From NCBI GenBank assembly GCA_050331455.1, contig JBHJGV010000032.1:1-62587 (forward strand): a stretch of DNA of 62,587 nt, in the 5' to 3' direction. The notes under the pieces were generated by a model that was not told where the DNA came from, did not search any database, and was given only the letters and a program-made list of their open reading frames with translations. Positions 45,796 through 54,506 of the stretch are shown in pieces (the stretch's first letter is position 1; every line of letters starts with the position of its first letter). Made by a program: the position numbers and the translations under genes. The stretch is from CAYUYV01 sp050331455. GTDB lineage: Bacteria; Pseudomonadota; Alphaproteobacteria; JAJFIK01.

Positions 45796-46488
45796 ATGGA
45801 TGAACGTCTGAAGATCCTACCCATGGTGGCGCTCGCGGCATTGGCCCTGTTCACGGTCAAGGCCGTCGATCTGTGGACGGGGCTTCAAGGCAGTGTCATC
45901 GGCATTTCCGAGGCCCGGGCCGGTGCGGCGCCCGCCGAGAAGGCGCAGCCGACTGACGAGTCCGGGGCGGAGAAGGCAAACAAGGACAAAGCTAAACCCA
46001 AGACGATCGAGCACACGCCGGGCCTTGGCTATGCCGAGTTCAAGGACATGCGGGATCCTGCCCTGATCAGCGAATCGGAAGTCCGGGTGCTGGAAAGCCT
46101 GTCGGAGCGGCGCACCCAGATCGACGCGCGGGAAAAGGAACTCGCACTCAAAATGACGCTTCTGGAGGCGACCGAAAAGCGTGTTCAACAGCGCATTGAT
46201 GACCTCAAAGTCATGGAAGGTCGAATCGAAGCGCTTCTGGAACAGCGGGACGAACAGGCCGAGGCCCAGATTGCCAGCCTCGTGAAGGTCTATGAGAATA
46301 TGAAAGCCAAGGACGCGGCGCGGATCTTTGAAAACCTGGAGAGCAACATTCTGCTGTCCGTCGCCGGACGGATGCGGGAACAGAAGATTGCAGCGATCCT
46401 GGCGCAGATGCGCCCCGAATCGGCTCAGGCTTTGACGGTCATGCTGGCCCGGCGGTTTACGGCGCTGGAGACGGGTCTTGACGGATGA
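45796..46488 (+). CDS. MotE-like periplasmic protein
   Basis: 230 residues from ATG 45796. N-terminal membrane helix (ILPMVALAALALFTVKAVDLW), Lys/Ala-rich linker, long coiled coil (~90-155, RRTQIDAREKELALKMTLLEATEKRVQQ) and a C-terminal MgtE-N/FliG-like part (LVKVYENMKAKDAARIFENLESNILLSVAGRMREQKIAAILAQM). MotE of rhizobia is a chaperone for the stator-linked MotC. The gene order here supports a stator-related role. Confidence 0.82.
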   Translation: MDERLKILPMVALAALALFTVKAVDLWTGLQGSVIGISEARAGAAPAEKAQPTDESGAEKANKDKAKPKTIEHTPGLGYAEFKDMRDPALISESEVRVLESLSERRTQIDAREKELALKMTLLEATEKRVQQRIDDLKVMEGRIEALLEQRDEQAEAQIASLVKVYENMKAKDAARIFENLESNILLSVAGRMREQKIAAILAQMRPESAQALTVMLARRFTALETGLDG

Positions 46489-46541
46489 TCTGCCACCGGG
46501 ACCACGTCCTTTCTTAATCTTTTGGAAAGAAAAGGGCCGGC

Positions 46542-47183
46542 ATGATGAAAGAAAAAAGGACATCGGCTTGCCTCGACCCGGTCCTTATTTTGCCCGACCG
46601 CCGGCGATACTTCCATGAGACCGGCAAGTCGGCCATGAGTTCGTTTGTGTCCTTGTATCTGGTAATGCTTGCGTTTTTTGTCGTGATAACCGCCGCCGCC
46701 AGTTTCGACCGCACCCGCGGCACCACGGTCTTGCGGGCCGTCAGCGGAGCCTTTTCCTCCGTCATGCCCGTGGGCGCGGATTGGAGCAGGGGCTTTCCAG
46801 TGCGCCCGGGTGCTGTTGCCGGGACCGTCCTCCAGGACCTCGATCGTCTGCTGTCGGAGGGCGGCTTCACAGCGAACGAAAAACAAGACTTGCAGGGAGA
46901 CATCGCCATGACTGCTCAAACCACCGCGCTTTTTCAGGACCAGGATGTGCGCTTCAAGCCGGAGCGGCGCGCGATGCTGGACCGACTCGCCCAGGCCCTG
47001 GCCAAGGTGCCGGGCGCGCAAGTGACCTTTCTCATCGGCGATCAGGACCCGCTGGCGCGCAAGCGGGCCGTTTTCCTGGACGACCACTGGCCGCTCATCG
47101 CACCGCGCACGCCGGCGGCCATCGGCATTGTGCCCGGCGAGACGGGGCTGACGATCCGGGTGCGTGTCCCGGACGCAGCCTGA
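46542..47183 (+). CDS. MotB-like membrane protein lacking the channel aspartate
   Basis: 213 residues from ATG 46542 (AAAGGG upstream). One membrane helix, SFVSLYLVMLAFFVVITAAASF (~34-55), aligns with the MotB helix, but the position of the proton-binding Asp is Ser (SFVSLY versus MotB TFADLM). The C-terminal half (DVRFKPERRAMLDRLAQALAKVPGAQVTFLIGD) is a diverged OmpA-like domain. Possible auxiliary stator or motor scaffold subunit. 53 bp after the MotE-like gene. Confidence 0.7.
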   Translation: MMKEKRTSACLDPVLILPDRRRYFHETGKSAMSSFVSLYLVMLAFFVVITAAASFDRTRGTTVLRAVSGAFSSVMPVGADWSRGFPVRPGAVAGTVLQDLDRLLSEGGFTANEKQDLQGDIAMTAQTTALFQDQDVRFKPERRAMLDRLAQALAKVPGAQVTFLIGDQDPLARKRAVFLDDHWPLIAPRTPAAIGIVPGETGLTIRVRVPDAA

Positions 47184-47194
47184 CCCGTTCACCC

Positions 47195-47818
47195 TTGGTC
47201 CGGCCCGCGCCCGTCGAGGCCGTCCCGGCCGGGCCCTTGGGCCACCGCGGATGGATGGTCACCTTCGCGGATCTGCTGGCGCTCCTGCTCGCGCTCTTTG
47301 TCCTCTTGCAGACCTTCCGGGCCGGCGCCCCGTCCGGCCCTCGCCCCATGGGCGAGATCCGCCTTGCGGGCCCGACGGCCGCGCCGGATGGACCCCGGCT
47401 CCGCCTCCAGGCCCCCGCGCAAACGGATTATTTGGGAACGGTCCTGTTTACTGCCCTGCGTAACGGTCCTGCCGGTCGCTTGATCGATCTGCGGCTGGTG
47501 CCCGGGGCCCTGCTGCTGCGTGCCCCCCTGGCGGTGTGGACGGGCACACGGGGCGGGCGTGAGCCGCTGCGCGATGTGGCCGGCGTCCTTCAGCGGGTGG
47601 TGGACGGGCTGACGGTCCGGGTTCATCTGCCCACGGCCCTGCGCGGACCGGGTCTTGACCGGCGCCTGCGCCTTGAGGCTTTGGAGGTGGGGGAACGGTT
47701 CGCCGGTCGTTTGCGCGCGGCGGGCTTCCGGGGGCGGATCGCCGTGGTGCTGGGGCCGCCCGGGGGAGCGGCTGGCTGGACACTGGATATCTTGGTGGAT
47801 CGCGATGGCAAGGGGTGA
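47195..47818 (+). CDS. MotB-like membrane protein with the channel aspartate
   Basis: About 207 residues. The helix GWMVTFADLLALLLALFVLLQTF keeps the MotB proton-channel Asp (FAD, Asp26). The C-terminal region is OmpA-like but diverged (LDRRLRLEALEVGERFAGRLRAAGF). Start uncertain: TTG 47195 is in frame and early enough to include the cytosolic N-terminus; CTG 47180 and ATG 47255 are alternatives. No MotA partner is visible in the window. Overlaps the next gene by 14 bp. Confidence 0.7.
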   Translation: MVRPAPVEAVPAGPLGHRGWMVTFADLLALLLALFVLLQTFRAGAPSGPRPMGEIRLAGPTAAPDGPRLRLQAPAQTDYLGTVLFTALRNGPAGRLIDLRLVPGALLLRAPLAVWTGTRGGREPLRDVAGVLQRVVDGLTVRVHLPTALRGPGLDRRLRLEALEVGERFAGRLRAAGFRGRIAVVLGPPGGAAGWTLDILVDRDGKG

Positions 47819-50800
47819 TCGCCTCTTTTGGGGGGCAGGGCGATCTGTGGTCGGATGGGTGGTTCTCGGCCTGTTCGCGGCATCGCTCGCGCTTGCTATG
47901 CGCCCAGCATGGGCCCAAAATCCGATTGACCGGGCCGATGAGACTGTGCGCGTGGCCGCCGAATGGTTCGGCCCCGTGGCGCACATCACTTTCGACTGGC
48001 CTGCGGTCGTCAATGTGCGCAGCCAGGTGCGCAACCGCGTTCTGGTCCTGCGCTTCGACCGTCCGCTCATGGGCGATGTGGAGGTGATCGGCCGTATTCT
48101 GAGGGCCTATGTGGCCCTGGCCCAGCTCGATCCGGACCGGCAAACCCTGCGTCTTGCCCTGACCCGAACGCTGGAGCCGAGAGTGCGCCGGGCGGGACGC
48201 CGCCTCGTCTTGGATTTGCGTCCCCCGGGGTCGGAGGCGCCCCTTCCATCCGTGGCGGTTCTGGCGCCCCGGTCCGGTCTGGCGCCGCCCCCCACTCCAC
48301 CTGTTACACCGCAGGCGGACGAAAGACCGCCGGCGCCGCCACCCTTTACCGCACGTCCCCTGCCGCGCCCGGAAGCCCTTGCGCCGCCGCCGCCGGCACC
48401 GCCGCCGCCTGTTGCCGTCGCGTTCGCGGTGACCCGGGAGCCCGGCCTGACCCGGTTGACCTTCGACTGGCCGGCGCCCACCGCCTATCGCATTGCCCGG
48501 GATGGGACCATCAGCCGCCTGCGGTTCGACCGGGCGGGCATCCTCGATCTTGCGCCGTTGACGGAGGATCTGCCGCCACGGATCGCCAAGGTGGAGCGCG
48601 GCGCGGGCGAGGGGCCCCTGTCCCTCACGATCACCGGGGCCACAGGCACGGAGCTGCGCCATTTCCGTTCCGGCAATCGCGTGGTGATCGAGGTGCTTGG
48701 CGGTCCGGACGATCCCCCGCCGGAGGGCCCGTTGCCCGATGTGGTTCTGCCGGACGAGTTGCGTGCCATGGTGGAGGCGGACGATCGCGCCAAAACGGTG
48801 CGTGAAGAGGAACGGCGGACCGTGGCTGCCCCGGAGGCCTCGCCGGTGCCGGCCATGTCCGTCCCGTTTTCGATTGCGGCGCGGGACGACCATGTGGTGT
48901 TGAGCTTCGACTGGCCCCGCTCCGTCGGGGCTGCCGTATTCCGCCGCGGCGATTTCGTCTGGATCGTTTTCGATACGCCCGCCCGCTTCGATCTGTCTCC
49001 GGCCCAGGGCCGTTATCGCGATGTCATCGTTACCCTTGAGGCCGTGCCCCATGGGCAGGCCAGCCTGGTGCGGGTCGGTGTGCGGGGCCGCACCCTCGTT
49101 TCGGTGGAACGCCGGGACATGGTCTGGGATATTGCCTTGGGCGATTCAGTGACCGTGCCCTCAAAGCCATTGGCCCTAAACCGGATCCGGATCGAGGGAG
49201 CGGGGGGCGGGCTCGCGGTGCCGCTGCCGGGCCCCGGCCGCATGGTGGACTTTCAGGACCCGGAGGTCGGCGACGCCCTGGCCGCGGCCACCCTGGATGC
49301 GTCGCCCCACGGTTTCGTCACGCGGCGCAGTTTCGTGGATGTGACAGTTCTGGAGAGTGCCCACGGGGTCGCCGTCGATCCGGTGTCCGACGATCTGGCG
49401 CTTGAGATCGCGGATGGGGCGCTGCGCATCGGCCGGCCCGAGGGGCTGCGTTTGTCCGGGCCGGACACACGGCCCACGCGGCCGAGCCTGGAGAGCCGGG
49501 ATCTGGGGCCGGGCTTTATGGATTTCACAGGGTGGAAAAGGGGCGGCGTGCCGCGCTTCTCCCAGAACCTCCATGATCTGCAGACGGCGGTTGAAACGGC
49601 GGAGGAGCTGGCCGCACGCAGTCACGCCCGCCTGGAGCTCGCCCGTTTCTATGCCGCCAACGGCTTTTTGCCGGAAGCCGCGGGCGTTATGGATCTGATC
49701 GCTGCGGACGATGTGGAAGCGGCCAGCGATGCGGCGTTCCGGGCCCTGAGGGGTGTGGTGCGCCTGTCGCTGGGTCGCCCGCGGGACGCCCTGGAGGATC
49801 TCGACCACCACAGTCTGCGGTTCGATCCGAGTGCGGCACTGTGGCGGGCCGTTGCCTTCAGCGCGCAGGAAGACTGGGCCCGGGCCCGCCGGGCCTTCGC
49901 GACCGGCCAGGGCGCCCTCGCGGCCCATGATCCGGTGCAGCAGGCCCGCTTCTTCCTGGCCGAAGCGAAGGCCTCCCTCGGCGTCAACGATCTGGGCGGC
50001 GCGTTACGGGCCCTCGACCGGATCGACCGGGCCAGCGTCCCCTCGGCTCTGGCCGCGGAGGCCGCGTTCGTTTCAGGGGCCGTCCATGATGCCATGGGCG
50101 CCCCGGACCGGGCCCTGGCTTTTTATGCCGAAGCGGGGAAAACCGGACGTCTTCCGGCCCAGGTCAAAGCCACATTCCGCACCCTGATGCTGCAGCGCCG
50201 GCTGGACCGGGTCTCCCTCGACGATGCCATCGAGGCCCTGGAGCGCCTGCGCTACCGGTGGCGGGGGGATGCCTTGGAACTGGAGATCCTGCACGCGCTT
50301 GGCAAACTTCATGTGGAGAAGGGCGATCTGCGGCAAGGGTTGACGGTGATGCGGCTCGCCGTTCAGAGCTTTCCGGGTAAGGAGCAGGCGCGGGCGGTGG
50401 CCGATACCATGGCCGATATTTTCGCCGGCCTGTACCTCGACGGCGGGGCCGATGCCATGACCCCGGTTCAGGCGCTGGCCCTGTTCTATGATTTTCCGGA
50501 ACTGGTGCCGGTGGGAATGCGGGGCGACCAGATGATCCGCCGGCTGTCGGACCGTCTGGTGGATGTGGACCTTCTGGAGCAGGCGGCCGAGCTTCTGGAC
50601 CACCAGGTCAAGTTCCGCCTGCGCGGTGTCGCGCGCAGCCAGGTGGCGACCCGTCTTGCCATGATCTTCCTCATGGATCGCAAGCCCTCCAAGGCCCTCC
50701 AGATCGTCCATGCGACCCGTCAGACCCGGCTGCCGGAACGGCTGAACCGCCAGCGCCGGCTTCTCGAGGCGCGCGCCCTCGGTGATCTGAAGCGCTATGA

Positions 50801-51215
50801 CCATGCCCTGGAAGTCATCGAAGGCTACAACACGCCCGAAGCCCAGGCCCTGCGCGGCGACCTCCTGTGGCAGGCGCAGGATTGGCCCGGTGCCGCCCGT
50901 GTTCTGGAGGCCCTGGCCACGGACCTGACCCGGGACGGCGTGTTGGAAACCGGCGACCGGCTCCAGATCATGCGGGCGGCCATCGCCCATGCCCTTGCCG
51001 AGGATGCGCCCGGTCTGGCCCGTTTGCGGCAGCGCTTCTCCCGTCTGATGGCCGATACCCCCGACGCGCAGGCCTTCGACATCGTCACCCAGGAGATCGA
51101 GAGCCAGGGTGTCGCCTTTCGCGAACTGGTGGGCCGCATTGCGGCGACCGATACGCTGGAGGCGTTCATGTCGTCCTTCGAAGCCGACCCGATTCAGCCG
51201 CCGGCGGATGGCTGA
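47805..51215 (+). CDS. large periplasmic AMIN-like/TPR protein of the motor module
   Basis: 1136 residues from ATG 47805 (GGTGG upstream). Sec signal peptide cut after RPAWA. Three repeats centre on FDWP motifs at residues 63, 220 and 368, each followed ~25 residues later by a strand such as LVLRFDRP, LRFDRAG or WIVFDTPARFD; this recalls AMIN-type beta domains. A Pro-rich linker (~165-200) separates the first two. Residues ~585-1110 are TPR-like helical repeats. Likely a periplasmic scaffold acting with the MotB-like pair. The stop is 10 bp from the convergent fliP stop. Confidence 0.72.
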   Translation: MARGDRLFWGAGRSVVGWVVLGLFAASLALAMRPAWAQNPIDRADETVRVAAEWFGPVAHITFDWPAVVNVRSQVRNRVLVLRFDRPLMGDVEVIGRILRAYVALAQLDPDRQTLRLALTRTLEPRVRRAGRRLVLDLRPPGSEAPLPSVAVLAPRSGLAPPPTPPVTPQADERPPAPPPFTARPLPRPEALAPPPPAPPPPVAVAFAVTREPGLTRLTFDWPAPTAYRIARDGTISRLRFDRAGILDLAPLTEDLPPRIAKVERGAGEGPLSLTITGATGTELRHFRSGNRVVIEVLGGPDDPPPEGPLPDVVLPDELRAMVEADDRAKTVREEERRTVAAPEASPVPAMSVPFSIAARDDHVVLSFDWPRSVGAAVFRRGDFVWIVFDTPARFDLSPAQGRYRDVIVTLEAVPHGQASLVRVGVRGRTLVSVERRDMVWDIALGDSVTVPSKPLALNRIRIEGAGGGLAVPLPGPGRMVDFQDPEVGDALAAATLDASPHGFVTRRSFVDVTVLESAHGVAVDPVSDDLALEIADGALRIGRPEGLRLSGPDTRPTRPSLESRDLGPGFMDFTGWKRGGVPRFSQNLHDLQTAVETAEELAARSHARLELARFYAANGFLPEAAGVMDLIAADDVEAASDAAFRALRGVVRLSLGRPRDALEDLDHHSLRFDPSAALWRAVAFSAQEDWARARRAFATGQGALAAHDPVQQARFFLAEAKASLGVNDLGGALRALDRIDRASVPSALAAEAAFVSGAVHDAMGAPDRALAFYAEAGKTGRLPAQVKATFRTLMLQRRLDRVSLDDAIEALERLRYRWRGDALELEILHALGKLHVEKGDLRQGLTVMRLAVQSFPGKEQARAVADTMADIFAGLYLDGGADAMTPVQALALFYDFPELVPVGMRGDQMIRRLSDRLVDVDLLEQAAELLDHQVKFRLRGVARSQVATRLAMIFLMDRKPSKALQIVHATRQTRLPERLNRQRRLLEARALGDLKRYDHALEVIEGYNTPEAQALRGDLLWQAQDWPGAARVLEALATDLTRDGVLETGDRLQIMRAAIAHALAEDAPGLARLRQRFSRLMADTPDAQAFDIVTQEIESQGVAFRELVGRIAATDTLEAFMSSFEADPIQPPADG

Positions 51216-51224
51216 GCGGGTCTG

Positions 51225-51989
51225 TCAGGAGCCGTAGCTTTTCACGAGGCTGCCCGCGACCAGATACCAGCCGTCCACCAGGACGAAGAAAATCAGCTTG
51301 AAGGGTAATGAGATGATCACGGGGGGAAGCATCATCATGCCCATGGCCATCAGCACCGAGGCCACGACCATGTCGATGACCAGGAATGGGATGAAGAGGA
51401 GAAAACCGATCTCGAAGGCGCGGCGCAATTCGGAAATCATGAAGGCGGGGATCAGGATTTGAAACGGGGTGGCTTCGGGCGTTTCCGGGGGCTCGGCCCG
51501 GGCCATGTCGATGAACAGGCCGAGATCCTTCTCGCGCACATGGCTCAGCATGAACCCGCGAAAGGGCTCGGCGGCCTCTTCCAGGGCGGCCATGGTGTCG
51601 ATTTCCCGGGCCATCAGGGGCGCAATGCCGCCTTCGTAGGCCTGGGTGAAGACCGGTGCCATGATGAAGGCGGTCAGGAACAGGGCCAGACTGATCAATA
51701 CGGTGTTCGGCGGGCTCTGCTGCATGCCGAGTGCCGTGCGCAGGATCGACAGCACCACGACGATCCGCGTGAAAGAGGTCACCATCACAAGGATGGAGGG
51801 CGCAAGGGAGAGGACCGTGACGAGGGCGATGATCTGGACAATGCGTTCCGTCAGGCCGCCTTCTGTCCCCAGATCGATGCTGACGGTCTGGGCCAGGGCC
51901 TCCTGCGCATCGCCCGCCACGAGACCGGCAACCAACGCGGCGGCACCCAGCCGGACGAAGACCCGGATCCTCCCTCCGCAGACCGTCAT
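51225..51989 (-). CDS. fliP: flagellar export gate protein FliP
   Basis: 254 residues from ATG 51989 (GGGGAGG upstream), signal peptide, four membrane helices. FliP signatures: SLAPSILVMVTSFTRIVVVL, LRTALGMQQSPPNTVLISLALFLT and FLLFIPFLVIDMVVASVLMAMGMMMLPP. Export-gate component with FliQ/FliR, which are not in the window. Its ATG overlaps the fliO stop (ATGA). Confidence 0.97.
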   Translation of the reverse strand: MTVCGGRIRVFVRLGAAALVAGLVAGDAQEALAQTVSIDLGTEGGLTERIVQIIALVTVLSLAPSILVMVTSFTRIVVVLSILRTALGMQQSPPNTVLISLALFLTAFIMAPVFTQAYEGGIAPLMAREIDTMAALEEAAEPFRGFMLSHVREKDLGLFIDMARAEPPETPEATPFQILIPAFMISELRRAFEIGFLLFIPFLVIDMVVASVLMAMGMMMLPPVIISLPFKLIFFVLVDGWYLVAGSLVKSYGS

Positions 51990-52291
51990 GGTGCGTCCTC
52001 CCCGTCGCCGTCGGACGGATCGCTCTGGACAGGGCCTGGAACGGGCAGGATGCGGGCACCGGTCGGGCCAAGCAGCACCAGAATGCGTGCCGCATCCGCG
52101 CGCACCAGGAGCAGCCGGTGACGGGCATCGAGCGTGAGGGCCTCTTCCACGCAGAGGCGATGGCGCCCTCCGGTGGGTCCGGCAAGGGGCTGCAGCCAGC
52201 CCATGCGCCGGACCAGAACGGCACATCCCAGCATCAGGCCGATCACGAAAATCAGGGCCAGGACGGACCGCAAGACGTCTTCGATGGCCAT
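51986..52291 (-). CDS. fliO: FliO-like flagellar assembly protein
   Basis: 101 residues from ATG 52291 (GGGGA upstream). One membrane helix (SVLALIFVIGLMLGCAVLVRRMGW) and a cytoplasmic tail with LCVEEALTLDARHRLLLVRADAARILVLLG, the FliO pattern. Helps FliP assemble. The call rests on this pattern plus coupling to fliP. Confidence 0.85.
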   Translation of the reverse strand: MAIEDVLRSVLALIFVIGLMLGCAVLVRRMGWLQPLAGPTGGRHRLCVEEALTLDARHRLLLVRADAARILVLLGPTGARILPVPGPVQSDPSDGDGEDAP

Positions 52292-52389
52292 GGCCGTATC
52301 CCCATTGCCGTTCACGCAGGCCCAAACCAGTCATGGTCCGTCAGGCTTAATGCTTCATGAAGCGGTCCCCGCGTTCTGCCGCACGCGGT

Positions 52390-52404
52390 TTATGCCGGCC
52401 TTAA
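52390..52404. promoter_or_regulatory. CtrA-like box between fliO and flgB
   Basis: TTAT-N7-TTAA on the plus strand (TTAA-N7-ATAA on the minus), seven of eight consensus positions. Could serve fliO-fliP on the minus strand. Confidence 0.45.
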
Positions 52405-52411
52405 AGCCCGG

Positions 52412-52427
52412 TGGGGCACTCTTCGCA
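52412..52427 (+). promoter_or_regulatory. sigma-54-like promoter of flgB
   Basis: TGGGGCACTCTTCGCA gives exact GG-N10-GC spacing; the TGG and GCA ends match, the interior of the -24 box less so. Predicted start near 52438, ~19 bp before flgB. Confidence 0.6.
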
Positions 52428-52456
52428 TCGGTTGGGGTGATGGCGGGGACTGGCAC

Positions 52457-52855
52457 ATGGCGTTCGAGGGCGTGCCCCTGATGGGCATGATCAAGCGGAA
52501 GATGGAATGGCTCGGGGCCCGCCAGCAGGTGCTCGCCCGGAATGTGGCCCATGCGGACACGCCGGGCTACCGGGCCCAGGACCTCAAGCGCCCGGATTTC
52601 CAGCGCCTCATGGCGGGGGAGAGCGAGGCCCTGCCCATGCGCCGGTCCGCGGCCGACCATATGGCGAGCGCACCGAGCGCCGGCCGTTTCGCCCCGGAGC
52701 GGGTCGGGGCCTGGGAGACGGTGCCCGACGGAAATTCCGTGACCGTCGAGGAGCAGATGCTCAAGGTTACCGAGACAGTGGGCGAATACCGTCTCGCCAC
52801 GAATATTTACAGCAAGAGCGTCAATCTTCTGCGTACGGCCATCGGCGGCCGGTGA
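52457..52855 (+). CDS. flgB: flagellar proximal rod protein FlgB
   Basis: 132 residues. NVAHADTPGYRAQDLKRPDF is the FlgB rod motif; C-terminal TETVGEYRLATNIYSKSVNLLRTAIGG. First gene of flgB-flgC-fliE. Confidence 0.95.
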   Translation: MAFEGVPLMGMIKRKMEWLGARQQVLARNVAHADTPGYRAQDLKRPDFQRLMAGESEALPMRRSAADHMASAPSAGRFAPERVGAWETVPDGNSVTVEEQMLKVTETVGEYRLATNIYSKSVNLLRTAIGGR

Positions 52856-52894
52856 CGCGCTGTCGGGCTTTTTTGAGATAAAAGGGGTGGAGCG

Positions 52895-53305
52895 ATGGAT
52901 TTCGACAAGACCATGATGATCGCGGCCTCGGGCATGAAGGCGCAGGGCGCGCGGATGAAAGTGCTGGCGGAGAATGTGGCCAATTCGGACAGTCTGGCCC
53001 TGACGCCGGACGGTCAGCCCTATCGCCGGCGTATTCCGGCCTTTCGGGCGGAGATGAACCGGGAAATGGGCGTGTCCGTCGTCAAGATGGACAAGACCGT
53101 GCCGGACATGTCGCCGTTCGGACTGCGCCACGATCCCTATCATCCAGCAGCGGATGAAAATGGGTATGTGAAGACGCCGAACGTCAATTCCTTGATCGAA
53201 AGCATGGACATGCGCAAGGCCCAGCAGAGCTATGAGGCCAATCTGAACGTGATCGAGGCCGCCCGCTCCATGATGATGAAGACCATTGATCTGCTGCAAC
53301 GCTGA
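52895..53305 (+). CDS. flgC: flagellar proximal rod protein FlgC
   Basis: 136 residues. GMKAQGARMKVLAENVANSD and the C-terminal NVNSLIESMDMRKAQQSYEAN, NVIEAARSMMMKTIDLLQ are FlgC signatures. Preceded by GGTGGAGCG; 39 bp after flgB. Confidence 0.96.
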   Translation: MDFDKTMMIAASGMKAQGARMKVLAENVANSDSLALTPDGQPYRRRIPAFRAEMNREMGVSVVKMDKTVPDMSPFGLRHDPYHPAADENGYVKTPNVNSLIESMDMRKAQQSYEANLNVIEAARSMMMKTIDLLQR

Positions 53306-53355
53306 CTTTCCGCACAGGGCCGGCGATCACCCCCAATCATCCGAAGGAGACGTGA

Positions 53356-53670
53356 ATGGATGCGGCCAAGGCCATGCTGGCCTATGCCCAGGCGCAGCAG
53401 CGGGACATCGCGAGCAGCGCAGGCGCGGATGCGGGCGTTCAGACCGCCGGCGGTGCCAGTTTCAAAGACATGCTGCAGGAGGCGGTCCGTGACGGCATCG
53501 ACACGGCCAAGACCGGCGAAGCCATGGCCGCGGCCGGCCTGAACGGGGAGGCGGCCATGGTGGATGTGGTGACGGCCATCTCGGCGGCGGAAGTCACCGT
53601 GCAGTCGGCCGTCGCGGTGCGCGACCGCGTCATCTCCGCCTATCAGGAAATCATGCGGATGCCGATTTAA
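53356..53670 (+). CDS. fliE: flagellar hook-basal body complex protein FliE
   Basis: 104 residues. SFKDMLQEAVRDGIDTAKTGE and the C-terminal VTAISAAEVTVQSAVAVRDRVISAYQEIMRMPI identify FliE, which joins the MS ring to the rod. AAGGAG ribosome-binding site. Confidence 0.95.
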   Translation: MDAAKAMLAYAQAQQRDIASSAGADAGVQTAGGASFKDMLQEAVRDGIDTAKTGEAMAAAGLNGEAAMVDVVTAISAAEVTVQSAVAVRDRVISAYQEIMRMPI

Positions 53671-54031
53671 GGATGCCCCTGCGCCCCATTGTATGATGTT
53701 CATCAGTGTGGCGCGCTTGGCGTGTTTCTCCCGGCTTCGTCTCTCCTGGCTTGTGCGCAGATCGACGGGCGCGGTCATCCGTGCCGGGCTCCTTTCCAAG
53801 GACAACAGAATTGGCCGGACCACAGGTCCTTGTTCCAGAATGCGGCAAGCAGCGCCTCGGCAAAGCGGGTTCGATGGCGGATGGCGGCCTCGCCCGGGCG
53901 GGGAACGCCGGAACCGGCGATTCCGGCCCTTTCGAACCGCACCGAAAGATGACACGCTGACCTGGTGTCTCCGGGGCTGGGTATTGTGGCCCCGGGCGGT
54001 AGGGTGCCATGGACGGCGGATCGATCGAGTG
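53671..54031. other. intergenic region after fliE
   Basis: No supported gene. A 10-bp hairpin (GGAACGCCGG / CCGGCG-a-TTCC, 53902-53924) followed by GGCCCTTTC may be a late, weak terminator for flgB-flgC-fliE. The promoter of the thioesterase pair should also lie here. Confidence 0.4.
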
Positions 54032-54484
54032 ATGACCAGCGAGCAGAATGAGGCGGCGCCCCATATCGCCCGGATGAACGAGTTGGCTCCCATGATGGCC
54101 GAATTCGTCCCCTGGGCTCGGGAACTGGGCTTCCAGGTGACACGGGTGGAGAAGGGCAGGGCCTTTGCGACTCAGCCCTATGACGAAAAGCTGGTTGGCG
54201 ACCCGGATACCGGCGTTCTCCATGGCGGCGTCATCACCAGCCTCCTCGACAATCTGTGCGGCATCGCCTGCGCTGCGGCCATCGGAGAGGTGCGGGCCGT
54301 GGCGACCCTCGATTTGCGGATCGATTACATGCGGCCCGCCGAACGGGGCCGCGCCATCATTGGCGAGGCGGAGTGTTACCACGTCACCCGGTCGGTCTGT
54401 TTTACCCGCGCGTGGGCCTATCATGAGACCCGCGATCGGGTGATTGCGACCGCTGCCGGTGCGTTCGCCGTGACGAAACGCTGA
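54032..54484 (+). CDS. PaaI-family hotdog thioesterase (first of a tandem pair)
   Basis: 150 residues from ATG 54032. Hotdog signature LHGGVITSLLDNLCG, with the Asp expected near the active site, and RAVATLDLRIDYMRPAERG. Hydrolyses an acyl- or aroyl-CoA; substrate unknown. A 22-bp gap separates it from a second, diverged hotdog gene. Confidence 0.85.
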   Translation: MTSEQNEAAPHIARMNELAPMMAEFVPWARELGFQVTRVEKGRAFATQPYDEKLVGDPDTGVLHGGVITSLLDNLCGIACAAAIGEVRAVATLDLRIDYMRPAERGRAIIGEAECYHVTRSVCFTRAWAYHETRDRVIATAAGAFAVTKR

Positions 54485-54506
54485 AGGCGCCGGGAGGGCA
54501 GGGGCC

